Source of the DNA: Tannerella forsythia
GTDB lineage: Bacteria > Bacteroidota > Bacteroidia > Bacteroidales > Tannerellaceae
Length of the DNA: 64,000 nucleotides
Assembly (NCBI RefSeq): GCF_001006485.1
Contig: NZ_JUET01000058.1
Span: 310,001 to 374,000 of the forward strand
Direction of reading: 5' to 3'
Below the pieces are notes generated by a model, which was given only the letters and a program-made list of their open reading frames with translations, was not told the origin of the DNA and ran no database searches. The position numbers and the translations under genes are program-made. Of this stretch, positions 26,727 to 34,324 are shown one piece after another; position 1 is the first letter of the stretch; each line of letters begins with the position of its first letter.

Positions 26727-27269
26727 TTATATCGTCGGGAAGTTTCGTTTCTTGGCGTCTTCCTCCAAGTATTCGCGGATGCGGAACCCGAACATTCCGG
26801 CCACGAGATTGTTGGGCATCTGACGCACGGCGCGGTTGAAGCGCGTTACCGAGTCATTGTAAATCATTCGGCTGTGGCGTACGTTTTCTTCATACTGTTT
26901 CATGTCGTTCATCGTCGAGAGGTAAATCCGGTCGGCTTTAAGGTCGGGGTATGTTTCGCTTAACATGTTGATGCGGCCGACTAATTTGCCGATAAGTCCT
27001 TCCTGCTCTTCGATGTCTTGTGCCGACGCAGTGGGTTTCAGATCCCGACGCATGGAAATGACGTCGGTCAGAGTCTGATATTCATGTTCGGAATACTGTT
27101 TGACCATATCTATCAAGGCCGTAATCAAATCCCACCGGCTTGACAGTTGCACTCCGATTTGGTTCATGGCGTTGGTGCACAATTCTTCCCGCTGTACCAG
27201 TCCGCGCTGAACCGAGATAGCCCAGAAAAGCAACACGGCGATAATTCCGACAATAATTGCAAGTTCCAT
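26727..27269 (-). CDS. lemA: LemA family protein
   Basis: LemA proteins have one N-terminal membrane segment and a coiled, helical body facing outside; their function is not settled. The 180-residue product shows the segment AIIVGIIAVLLFWAISVQRG. The signature helices follow: ELCTNAMNQIGVQLSSRWDL, YPDLKADRIYLSTMNDMK, then RHSRMIYNDSVTRFNRAVRQMPNNLVAGMFGF. The upstream neighbour encodes DUF2207, a frequent partner of LemA (family knowledge). A hairpin lies between the two genes, so LemA may also have its own promoter, though I see no -7 box. Confidence 0.93.
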   Translation of the reverse strand: MELAIIVGIIAVLLFWAISVQRGLVQREELCTNAMNQIGVQLSSRWDLITALIDMVKQYSEHEYQTLTDVISMRRDLKPTASAQDIEEQEGLIGKLVGRINMLSETYPDLKADRIYLSTMNDMKQYEENVRHSRMIYNDSVTRFNRAVRQMPNNLVAGMFGFRIREYLEEDAKKRNFPTI

Positions 27270-27368
27270 TCTTTTTTTGTTGTTTATTTAAAACTTGTTT
27301 TTTAGTGAAACCACCTTCCCTCCAAGGAGATTTCAGGTAATACATCTTCATATAAAAAACAATCGTAT

Positions 27369-27409
27369 CGTATCAAGCCTCGAACGAGGGAGTCGAAGAC
27401 GGTGATACG
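27369..27409. terminator. Terminator-like hairpin between DUF2207 and lemA
   Basis: Arms CGTATCA (27369-27375) and TGATACG (27403-27409) enclose a second hairpin CCTCG-AA-CGAGG (378-389 in the 27-kb block). A run of T follows on the plus strand (27410 onward) and another lies further along the minus strand. It may end the DUF2207 message. Confidence 0.5.
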
Positions 27410-27422
27410 TTTTTTATATCCG

Positions 27423-29252
27423 TTATCGCGCTCCGCCTCCGCGTCCGCCACCGGTATGTCCTCCTCCTCCTCCGAGCGAAACAAATCCTCCTCCTCCGGA
27501 AGCCCTGAATTCTTTTGCCTTGTACGAGAAGGATCCGTTGACGAACCGACCGGAGAGGTCCCGACTCATTATCGACACCGTTGTACGGTCGTAGCCTTGG
27601 GTCAGCTCCTTTTGGCGGAAGTATTCGGGCGAGAGCGCTTTGAATTCGTTCTCCACTTTGTCGGCGATGCCGAAGAGCGAAGCGAACGTCAGGTAGTCGT
27701 CCCACAGCGCCACCTCGCGGGCTTGTCGCTCGTTGATGAGACTGAAGTCGTTCAAGTAATTCCGGAACTCGGGTACCGTGCGCGCCATCTCGCGGCCGCG
27801 GCGGGTGAAGCGGTTGTTCAGCACCGCCCCGTTGCGATCGAAGGTCTTTTCGCCGTAAGTCTTTGTCGCTTTGATCCACTGATAGAGTCGCATGCCGTTC
27901 TCTTCTTTGTCCTTTGCCCACTTCGAGAACTCGTGCGGCTGCAGGATCAGGTCTTTGCCGGCGGCGGCGCGCATGATCTTGTAGAGCCTGTATTCCACAT
28001 CACTCATAAACTCACTCTCGGAGGGCTTCTCGTCGCCAAACGAGAGGGTGGGGCGCTTTTCGTCCGGCCGTTGGGAGATGCGGATCAGTCCGAGGTGGAT
28101 GAAGCGTAGCAGGAGCGCCTCGATGAGGTGCTTTTCGCTGCGTCCCCACAAGGGGGTAGCCTCGTTGAGCACATAATGAGCTGCAATGAGATCGCCGCCG
28201 AGCGGGATATCGCGACACCAGCCCGTCACACGGCGCACGCCGTAGACAGGGCGGGCGGACGTGACACCCGCAAGCTCGAGGATGACGTAAACGACCGCCC
28301 CGACGACGAATAACACGACGATGCCGGCCAACAAATATTCCCACCACTTGACACTGAAATAGATGATCGTCATGCAGACGGGCGAGAGCAGGGCGGTGTA
28401 AAGGATACGTTTCCACGTGCTCCCGTTCAACAGGGTGAAGATGAAGAAAAGGAGGCCGGACCCGATGAGCAGGGTCAGCCCGACGAGCGTGACCGTTTCG
28501 TCACCGCCCTCTTTGTAGCTGCTGCCTTCGAGGGCACGATTCTTCATGACTTCAAACGATTCGTCACGTTGATCCGTCGGCATGAACAGGTCGTTGTCGA
28601 AGCGTGCCATGACGATGACGGATTCGTCATCGTCGAGCGGCATGCGTGTCTGGGCTACGATCTGTCCGTTGACCAGATGGATATCGCCCTCGAAGCCGAA
28701 GGCCCATACGCCGGTGTTCTGCGGCGTGAAGGCCGTTGCGGAGTCGCCCTCCGCCGTTTTCTCTATGACGATGCGCACGTGCTGCGGCGGACTGCTCAGT
28801 CCTTCGGCCACAAATTGGTGGTTGAAGGCGTTGGCGTCAGACAAGCCTTTGACGAAGTGCGTCATCATGTAGGAGACAGTGAAGCGGTGATGGCCGTAGG
28901 AGCCCGTACCCCAGCAGATCTCATAATCGCCGTCGCCCTTGTGTATCAACCCGCAGCGGCCGGCTTTTGCTTCGATCGTACGGTGGGTGTCCCAGACGTC
29001 TTCGCGGAGATAAGTCTTGCCGGTCTCGTCGCTGACGGCGAGGTCTCGTATCTCTATGGCGCCGAGGTTGCCCTGCACAAGATACCATTCGGTGCCCGTC
29101 TGTACGTCCACGTCCCATATCTCGGTGATATGAGCCGTGCCGGAGCGGTCGAGCCGCACGGTGATATCAACATTGTGCACAAATGTCTCTCGCGCTATCG
29201 ACAGCGAAGCCGACAGCAGGAGCAGAGTCGATATGAAAATCCATCGTTTCAT
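27423..29252 (-). CDS. DUF2207 membrane protein
   Basis: The 609-residue product has a signal peptide (FISTLLLLSASLSIA) and an external N-terminal domain of about 220 residues (VDITVRLDRSGTAHITEIWD, YEICWGTGSYGHHRFTVSY) typical of DUF2207. Three membrane segments follow at roughly 248-268, 280-300 and 305-330, then a cytoplasmic part and a glycine-rich tail (GGGGGHTGGGRGGGAR), a usual end for this family. Function is unknown; co-occurrence with LemA is common. It overlaps the preceding 73-residue gene by one base (TGATG), implying coupling. Confidence 0.92.
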   Translation of the reverse strand: MKRWIFISTLLLLSASLSIARETFVHNVDITVRLDRSGTAHITEIWDVDVQTGTEWYLVQGNLGAIEIRDLAVSDETGKTYLREDVWDTHRTIEAKAGRCGLIHKGDGDYEICWGTGSYGHHRFTVSYMMTHFVKGLSDANAFNHQFVAEGLSSPPQHVRIVIEKTAEGDSATAFTPQNTGVWAFGFEGDIHLVNGQIVAQTRMPLDDDESVIVMARFDNDLFMPTDQRDESFEVMKNRALEGSSYKEGGDETVTLVGLTLLIGSGLLFFIFTLLNGSTWKRILYTALLSPVCMTIIYFSVKWWEYLLAGIVVLFVVGAVVYVILELAGVTSARPVYGVRRVTGWCRDIPLGGDLIAAHYVLNEATPLWGRSEKHLIEALLLRFIHLGLIRISQRPDEKRPTLSFGDEKPSESEFMSDVEYRLYKIMRAAAGKDLILQPHEFSKWAKDKEENGMRLYQWIKATKTYGEKTFDRNGAVLNNRFTRRGREMARTVPEFRNYLNDFSLINERQAREVALWDDYLTFASLFGIADKVENEFKALSPEYFRQKELTQGYDRTTVSIMSRDLSGRFVNGSFSYKAKEFRASGGGGFVSLGGGGGHTGGGRGGGAR

Positions 29253-29473
29253 CAGGTCGTTTTTTTATTTCCGGACATTGCCTGTTTGAGATAAATCTTC
29301 CTGTTTTCGCTCATCGGACTGTCTTCGGCTATCGTATTCTGCCATTCGTCACGAATATCAAGGTTCCGTTTTTTGAAACGTTGACCTGATTGACTGTAAT
29401 ATTTCAGAATGGCATCTTTGGCCCGTCCGCCTCGAAAGATGTCTACTTCGATGTCGTTTACAAAAACTTTCAT
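29252..29473 (-). CDS. Small protein of unknown function (73 residues)
   Basis: The product reads MKVFVNDIEVDIFRGGRAKD at its start and is soluble and basic, with no signal peptide. The opening strand-turn-strand-helix pattern (VFVNDIEVDIFRGGRAKDAILKYY) is reminiscent of small beta-grasp proteins, but there is no terminal Gly-Gly, so this is only a structural guess. Its stop overlaps the DUF2207 start by one base and it follows a nucleotidase gene, placing it in the same message. Confidence 0.75.
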   Translation of the reverse strand: MKVFVNDIEVDIFRGGRAKDAILKYYSQSGQRFKKRNLDIRDEWQNTIAEDSPMSENRKIYLKQAMSGNKKTT

Positions 29474-29491
29474 ATTCTCTTACCATTAAGA

Positions 29492-29578
29492 TTAAAACTC
29501 CGAGCCGTATTTCCGAGTCATTGCCCAAAGCCGGTCTTCGTTTATCGTTAGCAGGATATGCGATTTCCGGATGTCCAT
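29492..29578 (-). CDS. Possible micro-ORF after the nucleotidase gene (28 residues)
   Basis: ATG 29578 to TAA 29492 encodes MDIRKSHILLTINEDRLWAM, then TRKYGSEF. It is in the same frame as the nucleotidase and the codons stay open and coding-like back to the nucleotidase stop ten codons earlier. It could be a micro-protein, or the tail of a once longer protein cut by the stop at 29609. There is no independent support. Confidence 0.35.
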   Translation of the reverse strand: MDIRKSHILLTINEDRLWAMTRKYGSEF

Positions 29579-29608
29579 GAGATGATTGGCTGTTTTGTAG
29601 AGCCCCGG

Positions 29609-31048
29609 TTACTTTTCAATATTCTCGCCTCCGGTGTAGGTCATACGGACAACATTCCTGTAATTGACCGACGGTTGCTTCTCGAGATATTTGATCATCT
29701 CGTCGGCACTGGTAACAAAAAGGTTTTGCCCTTCATCGGCTTTTTCGTAGTTGCTGACAGAGGCGACGTAGCTGTTCACAACGACTTTATACGTTCGTTT
29801 TTCGTCGAACTTCGAGCCGTCGGGCATCTTTACTTCTACCTTTTTTACTTCTTTGTTGTCCTTTCCGAGTGCGATCTTATACTGAATCCCAGACACGAAG
29901 GCCGGTCCGTAATCATCAGCGCGGCATATAGCGGCAAGCAGGCGTTTAACCTCTTCGCCGGTGAGGTTGTATACGATCAGTTCGTTGCCGAAAGGATCGA
30001 GACGGTAGATGTCGTTCACCGTGATGTTTCCTTTGGGCAGGGATTCGAATCGTACTCCTCCGTTGTTTTGCACGGCGATGTCGGCTTCGGCTGCAGCGCG
30101 TTGCGCATCGGCCATCATACAGCCCAGTTCCTGCTTGCACATGAAGTCGTCGTCGGCCCGTGTTACGACACGGGTGAGTGTTTCGTTCCGGCTGAACTCA
30201 TCGACCAGCGCCTGCACTTTTTCGTCTTTACGCGGAAAATCGGTTACTTTTATCAGGCGGGCTTGCTTGTCGATCACTTTGCCGTCTTGCAACTTGAGGG
30301 TTACTTCCGTCACGTATTTAAGCCAGCGTTCGGCCTGTGTGACGAGCACGCCGCTGTGAATCTTGGAACCATGGACGGCCGTATGCGAATGTCCGCCGAT
30401 GATGACATCGGCTTCGGGAAAGGCTTTCGCCAATTGTATATCCGCTTCGTAGCCGTTGTGGGTCAGCAGAATCAGCACGTCGCACCGTTCGCGCAGCCAT
30501 GCATACTCGCGGGCTACTTCTTCCGGAGGACGGAATGTGATGCCTTTCACGGCAAGGGGATGAGCATCGGGAATCCCTTGCGAATTGACTTGTATCAATC
30601 CGAGTATACCGATACGTACGCCGTTGCGTTCAAACATTTTATACGGTTCGACATGCATCCGCAGCGTATCTGCCGGATACATGTTGGCGCACACGTGACG
30701 GAAGTTCGCCAAATTGATAACTTCGCGCAGTCCGGCGGGCTTGGAATCGAACTCGTGGTTGCCTACGGCCGAGAGGTCGAATCGCACGCTGTTCATCAGT
30801 GCAACCATCGGATAGCTGGTGACTGGATACATGTCGTTGAGCGGATTGCCGGTACGGTTGTCGCCTCCGGAGAGCAGCAGCAAATCGGGGTGTACCTGTC
30901 GTGCGCTGTCTACCAGCGCCGCGAATTGAGGAAACCGTTCTATAGCCGCATGGATGTCGTTTACGGAAAGAATGGTTATTTCTTTTGTCTGTGCCGATGC
31001 GGTCAGTGCAACGGCGGCAAGTAAGGATAAATAAAAACGTTTCATCAT
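29609..31048 (-). CDS. UshA-like 5'-nucleotidase / metallophosphatase
   Basis: The 479-residue product has a signal peptide (MMKRFYLSLLAAVALTASAQ) and is expected in the periplasm. The metallophosphatase half carries the two-metal motifs in order: SVNDIHA, LLSGGDNRTGNP, AVGNHEFDSKP, LLTHNGYEAD and IIGGHSHTAVHGS (near residue 220). The 5'-nucleotidase C-terminal domain follows (ADIAVQNNGGVR, then GNITVNDIYRLDPFGNELI). It probably hydrolyses nucleotides or related phosphoesters. The TMEM43-like gene lies 22 bases upstream, so the two are likely cotranscribed. Confidence 0.93.
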   Translation of the reverse strand: MMKRFYLSLLAAVALTASAQTKEITILSVNDIHAAIERFPQFAALVDSARQVHPDLLLLSGGDNRTGNPLNDMYPVTSYPMVALMNSVRFDLSAVGNHEFDSKPAGLREVINLANFRHVCANMYPADTLRMHVEPYKMFERNGVRIGILGLIQVNSQGIPDAHPLAVKGITFRPPEEVAREYAWLRERCDVLILLTHNGYEADIQLAKAFPEADVIIGGHSHTAVHGSKIHSGVLVTQAERWLKYVTEVTLKLQDGKVIDKQARLIKVTDFPRKDEKVQALVDEFSRNETLTRVVTRADDDFMCKQELGCMMADAQRAAAEADIAVQNNGGVRFESLPKGNITVNDIYRLDPFGNELIVYNLTGEEVKRLLAAICRADDYGPAFVSGIQYKIALGKDNKEVKKVEVKMPDGSKFDEKRTYKVVVNSYVASVSNYEKADEGQNLFVTSADEMIKYLEKQPSVNYRNVVRMTYTGGENIEK

Positions 31049-31070
31049 GATTTGATTTTTATAATTAAAC

Positions 31071-32261
31071 TTATGATTGAGGTACGGTCTTTTTACTTCT
31101 GCTCTTGAGGAAGATAATTCCCGCTACGGCCGCCACCAATAACAGGATGCCGATGACGGGTCGATAAACGAGCCATGCAATAGCGATGACGATCAGTGAC
31201 CATGCCAAGCCGAAAATCCAACATACAAGTCCTACGCCTGCATCGACGATGTTACCGAGGAAGGGCAGCACTTTAAAGAGCGTCGGCAAAAGGCTGAACA
31301 TCGATTTTACTCCGAAAACGACAAGCAATAATCCTACGATACGCAGAATCCACGTCAGCATATTATTCTCGTCTTGTGCATTCTGAAACATATTATCGGC
31401 GCTTACCGTACCCATTTCGACCCGTGAGAATGATTCTCCGTTTTGGGTTTTATAGTCTTCAAACGTCTCACCGTTTACCTTGGCAATAAGTGAAATATCA
31501 GCCGGCATTACTTTGTAGAAGGTGATGCGGACGTCGCCAACGTGCGGACTGTTGGGCGATTGCCCGAAATAGACCGTATTTTTATCCGAATGTACCAGCG
31601 ACACGCTGTCTCTCACCGATACGGACGTGTGCAACGCCTTGTTCCATTCGCGCACCTGCTCGTCGGTCATCTGTACATCCGCCGGCACGTTTCCGCTGAT
31701 CGATCGTTTGATGAACTCCGGCAGCGTGTAGGCTCCGAAGGTCACGTTGTCTGCCAACTGATCTTTTTCTTCTATGGTAGTCAGTACAAAGTTCAGGTTC
31801 TTATATTCAGGGTCTTTAAATTCCGACGACTTAACAGGCTTGTCTACCCATTTCGATTCGTATGTATAGGTAGTGACCGTTTCCTGTCCGCCGCCGATTT
31901 TGTCGCGCGTCTCGCTCTTCGAGTTTTCGATCCATTGATAATATTCGACCTTGCGATTCAACTTGATGGCCAATGTCCGCACACCGAACAGTTCGTCCGA
32001 AAGCGTATCTTTCGTATCGGCAAAGGCCGAGGCATGGATCAGCTTGCCATTGAGCGACGCATCGACCGTCGAGACGTCGTCGACATGTACCGCCACCGAT
32101 TCCGCTTCCTTGATCGCTTTCGAGGTTTTCACGGCGCGACCTTCATTCCACCAAAGCAGGCACGTACCGATGATGAACATCAGCAAACCGCTTACGATTC
32201 CTTTCATTGAACCGGACAACCGTTGTCCGTAACTTGTGTTTGTTGTTTCTGTATAAGCCAT
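31071..32261 (-). CDS. TMEM43 family membrane protein
   Basis: The 396-residue protein matches the TMEM43/LUMA (DUF1625) family, found in animals (inner nuclear membrane/ER) and some bacteria. One membrane segment lies near residues 22-38 (IVSGLLMFIIGTCLLWWNEG, with the conserved W-NEGRAV after it). A large loop domain of about 260 residues follows (YYQWIENSKSE, ESKWVDKP, GDVRITFYKVMPADISLIA). Three C-terminal segments between about 305 and 385 end in a basic tail. The bacterial function is unknown. It is the first gene of the minus-strand run after the repeat array, and no -7 box was seen upstream. Confidence 0.9.
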   Translation of the reverse strand: MAYTETTNTSYGQRLSGSMKGIVSGLLMFIIGTCLLWWNEGRAVKTSKAIKEAESVAVHVDDVSTVDASLNGKLIHASAFADTKDTLSDELFGVRTLAIKLNRKVEYYQWIENSKSETRDKIGGGQETVTTYTYESKWVDKPVKSSEFKDPEYKNLNFVLTTIEEKDQLADNVTFGAYTLPEFIKRSISGNVPADVQMTDEQVREWNKALHTSVSVRDSVSLVHSDKNTVYFGQSPNSPHVGDVRITFYKVMPADISLIAKVNGETFEDYKTQNGESFSRVEMGTVSADNMFQNAQDENNMLTWILRIVGLLLVVFGVKSMFSLLPTLFKVLPFLGNIVDAGVGLVCWIFGLAWSLIVIAIAWLVYRPVIGILLLVAAVAGIIFLKSRSKKTVPQS

Positions 32262-32440
32262 AATGTTACATGTTTAAATTGTTTATATTAATTGTTCCTT
32301 TTCTGTTGTTCAAATCATTTTTCACTCTTCACTTCTTTTGTCATTCAGCCGTCAGCCGTCAGCATTTCCCCCTTCGCTTCGCTCTTCCCCCCCTTTGAAG
32401 GGGGGGGATGTTCCTCTGCGTTCGGGACATCGTCTTTTGT

Positions 32441-32625
32441 CATTCAGAGCGCTCTTTCCGTTACTTTTGGCTTGACCCAAAAGTAACCCAAAGGTCAAGG
32501 CTTCGTGCGCTTCACACGCCTTCGCGACGCTCGCAGGTCGGAAAATCAGGTAACTCGCTTCGCTTCAGACAGCCTGATTTTCTTTCGCCCTGCTCGCTGC
32601 TCCGTCGGCTCACCGCCCGAGGCCC
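32441..32625. repeat. Hairpin-bearing dispersed repeat, copy 2
   Basis: This copy runs from CATTCAGAGCGCTC to GCCCGAGGCCC and is near-identical to copies 3 and 4. It differs by AGTAACCCAAAGG and by CTTCAGACAGCC, where copies 3 and 4 have CTCGGACAGCC. Confidence 0.88.
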
Positions 32626-32919
32626 GAGGGGACGAACGCCGAAGCGTTCGAGGCGAGATTCCTCACTGCGTTCGGAATGACAAAGGGACATCCAAATCCA
32701 TATTCATTCAGGCTTTCAGCCCTCCGCTGAGGGGGTCGCCCTATTTCCCAACGCTTCGCATTGGGCTGAATTAATGCGCCCTTTCAGGGCTGTTACAGAG
32801 CGGTCAGCTTTCAGTCCCTTGCATTCCCCCTTCCGAAGGGATAACATCCCCCCTTCGCTTCCGCTTTTCCCCCTTTGAAGGGGAGCTGGGGGGATGTTCC
32901 TCTGCGGTCGGTCATTTGT

Positions 32920-33103
32920 CATTCAGAGCGCTCTTTCCGTTACTTTTGGCTTGACCCAAAAGTAACCAAAAGGTCAAGGCTTCGTGCGCTTCACACGCCT
33001 TCGCGACGCTCGCAGGTCGGAAAATCAGGTAACTCGCTTCGCTCGGACAGCCTGATTTTCTTTCGCCCTGCTCGCTGCTCCGTCGGCTCACCGCCCGAGG
33101 CCC
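32920..33103. repeat. Hairpin-bearing dispersed repeat, copy 3
   Basis: The first inverted repeat, GTTACTTTTGG (32939-32949) and CCAAAAGTAAC (32956-32966), leaves a 6-base loop. The second, GAAAATCAGG (33020-33029) and CCTGATTTTC (33051-33060), leaves a 21-base loop. These two hairpins are shared by copies 2 and 4. Confidence 0.9.
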
Positions 33104-33301
33104 TTTGACGAACACCGAAGCGTTCGAGGCGGGATTCCTCACTGCGTTCGGAATGACAAAGGGCGGCATCCAAATCATTATTCATTCAGGCTTTCAGCCC
33201 TCCGCCGAGGGGGTCGCCCTTTTTCCCCAACGCTTCGCTTCCGCATTCCCCCCTTTGAAGGGGGGGGGAGGGGGGATGTTCCTCTGCGTTCGGTCTTTTG
33301 T

Positions 33302-33485
33302 CATTCAGAGCGCTCTTTCCGTTACTTTTGGCTTGACCCAAAAGTAACCAAAAAGTCAAGGCTTCGTGCGCTTCACACGCCTTCGCGACGCTCGCAGGTC
33401 GGAAAATCAGGTAACTCGCTTCGCTCGGACAGCCTGATTTTCTTTCGCCCCGCTCGCTGCTCCGTCGGCTCACCGCCCGAGGCCC
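33302..33485. repeat. Hairpin-bearing dispersed repeat, copy 4
   Basis: Nearly identical to copy 3, with AAAAAGTCAAGG in place of AAAAGGTCAAGG and CGCCCCGCTC in place of CGCCCTGCTC. It is preceded by the same G-run and GATGTTCCTCTGCGTTCGG lead as copy 2. Confidence 0.9.
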
Positions 33486-33812
33486 AAGGACGAAATTAAT
33501 TGTCAATGGTTAATTGTCAATGGTTATTTTCTAAATACATGATTCGGCGTGTACCACGCATAACAATTAACCATTAATTTGTCATTCAGCGCGTAAGCGA
33601 AGAATCTCTTTCCTCTTCCCCACGGGATTCCTCACTACGTTCGGAATGACAAAGGGTGGCGTTCGGAATGACAAAGGGGGTTATTTGCGTCCATTCGCGT
33701 CATTTGCGAAATTTGCGTTCGGATACCGTGTACCCTGCATAACAATTAACCATTAATTTGTCATTCAGCGCGAAGCGAAGAATCTCTTTTTCCACTATTC
33801 GTCTTTCACTAT

Positions 33813-34016
33813 TCATTGTTCGTCCTTTACTGTTTTAGCTACCTTGATTATTTTGCTGTTTTTTTCACTTTTCACTCTTCGGCATACTTTCTTCATTTGC
33901 TTGTCTACTTCTGTCTCCACCATCTCCTTGATGGTATCAAGTAACTCCATGCGTTCTTCTGCAAGATGCAGCGCCTTGTCGATCTTCTTTTCATGTTTTT
34001 CTTTTTTCCTTTTCAT
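33813..34016 (-). CDS. Small lysine/glutamate-rich coiled-coil protein (67 residues)
   Basis: The product starts MKRKKEKHEKKIDKALHLAE and is almost wholly helical and charged (about 40 per cent K, R and E), with heptad-like L, M, I and V positions through LLDTIKEMVETEVDKQMKKV. It has no signal peptide. I recognise no family. A -7 box TAAATTTG lies on the minus strand at 34050-34043, with no -33 box but three operator-like direct repeats just behind it. The gene is divergent from the hybrid regulator, which suggests it may be a target of that regulator. Confidence 0.55.
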   Translation of the reverse strand: MKRKKEKHEKKIDKALHLAEERMELLDTIKEMVETEVDKQMKKVCRRVKSEKNSKIIKVAKTVKDEQ

Positions 34017-34042
34017 TATGCCGGAATCTTTTTTTTCTGTTG

Positions 34043-34050
34043 CAAATTTA
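34043..34050 (-). promoter_or_regulatory. -7 box of the small coiled-coil gene
   Basis: On the minus strand this reads TAAATTTG, an exact TAnnTTTG. It ends 26 bases before the ATG at 34016. No TTTG is present 19-21 bases further upstream, as might be expected of an activator-dependent promoter. Confidence 0.55.
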
Positions 34051-34072
34051 GCCTCTGTTCGGGCGATCGGAC

Positions 34073-34143
34073 TTGCTCAAATCGGACAAAAACCTGCTCA
34101 AATCGGACATTTTTTATCACCCCCGACTTGCTTAAATCGGACA
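34073..34143. promoter_or_regulatory. Three operator-like direct repeats
   Basis: The 15-mer TGCTCAAATCGGACA occurs exactly within 34073-34088 and 34094-34109, offset by 21 bases. A third copy with one change (TGCTTAAATCGGACA) lies within 34128-34143. A 21-base offset places both sites on one face of the helix, as in classic AraC half-site pairs. The repeats sit between two divergent genes, one of which encodes a regulator with an AraC-type DNA-binding domain. Confidence 0.65.
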
Positions 34144-34324
34144 TCGATGGTTCTCAAACGGCAGTATAATAGTTTTTTATGTAGAAACAACGGGGGATAT
34201 AGCACCTCATAATGGTATTTGGAAGAAAAAATTATTCTTCGATAAAATTTGTTTTTTAGGAGAGGATTTACGACTTTTGATGCGGACAAACAACATTATC
34301 CTAAATTTTATAGATATTGTCGAT

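Larger units (their letters stand above)
32262..33812. other. Composite repeat array without genes
   Basis: These 1.5 kb carry three successive composite units. Each has a C- and G-run segment around GGGGGATGTTCCTCTGCG, then the ~185-bp hairpin element. An ATTCC-GGAAT element and a GGCTTTCAGCCCTCC element follow in units 1 and 2. The hairpin elements begin at 32441, 32920 and 33302 (spacing 479 and 382). After 33486 come AT-rich pieces repeated as in the 25-kb region (AACAATTAACCATTAATTTG near 33561 and 33739; CATTCAGCGCG-type elements near 33583 and 33761). Open frames here are repeat translations. Confidence 0.8.

Noticed and set aside
29558-31024. 488-codon open frame antisense to the nucleotidase gene
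   Set aside because: It mirrors a gene with clear metallophosphatase motifs; its own translation has no recognisable domain, signal or promoter.
32408-33506. Open frames of 80-106 codons on both strands in the 32-33 kb region
   Set aside because: They are translations of the dispersed repeats; the same peptide text recurs in each copy and on both strands, so they are not independent genes.
34073-34143. Three short direct repeats considered as a CRISPR remnant
   Set aside because: Repeats are only 15-16 bases, spacings are 21 and 34 and thus unequal, and there are no cas genes; an operator is the better reading.
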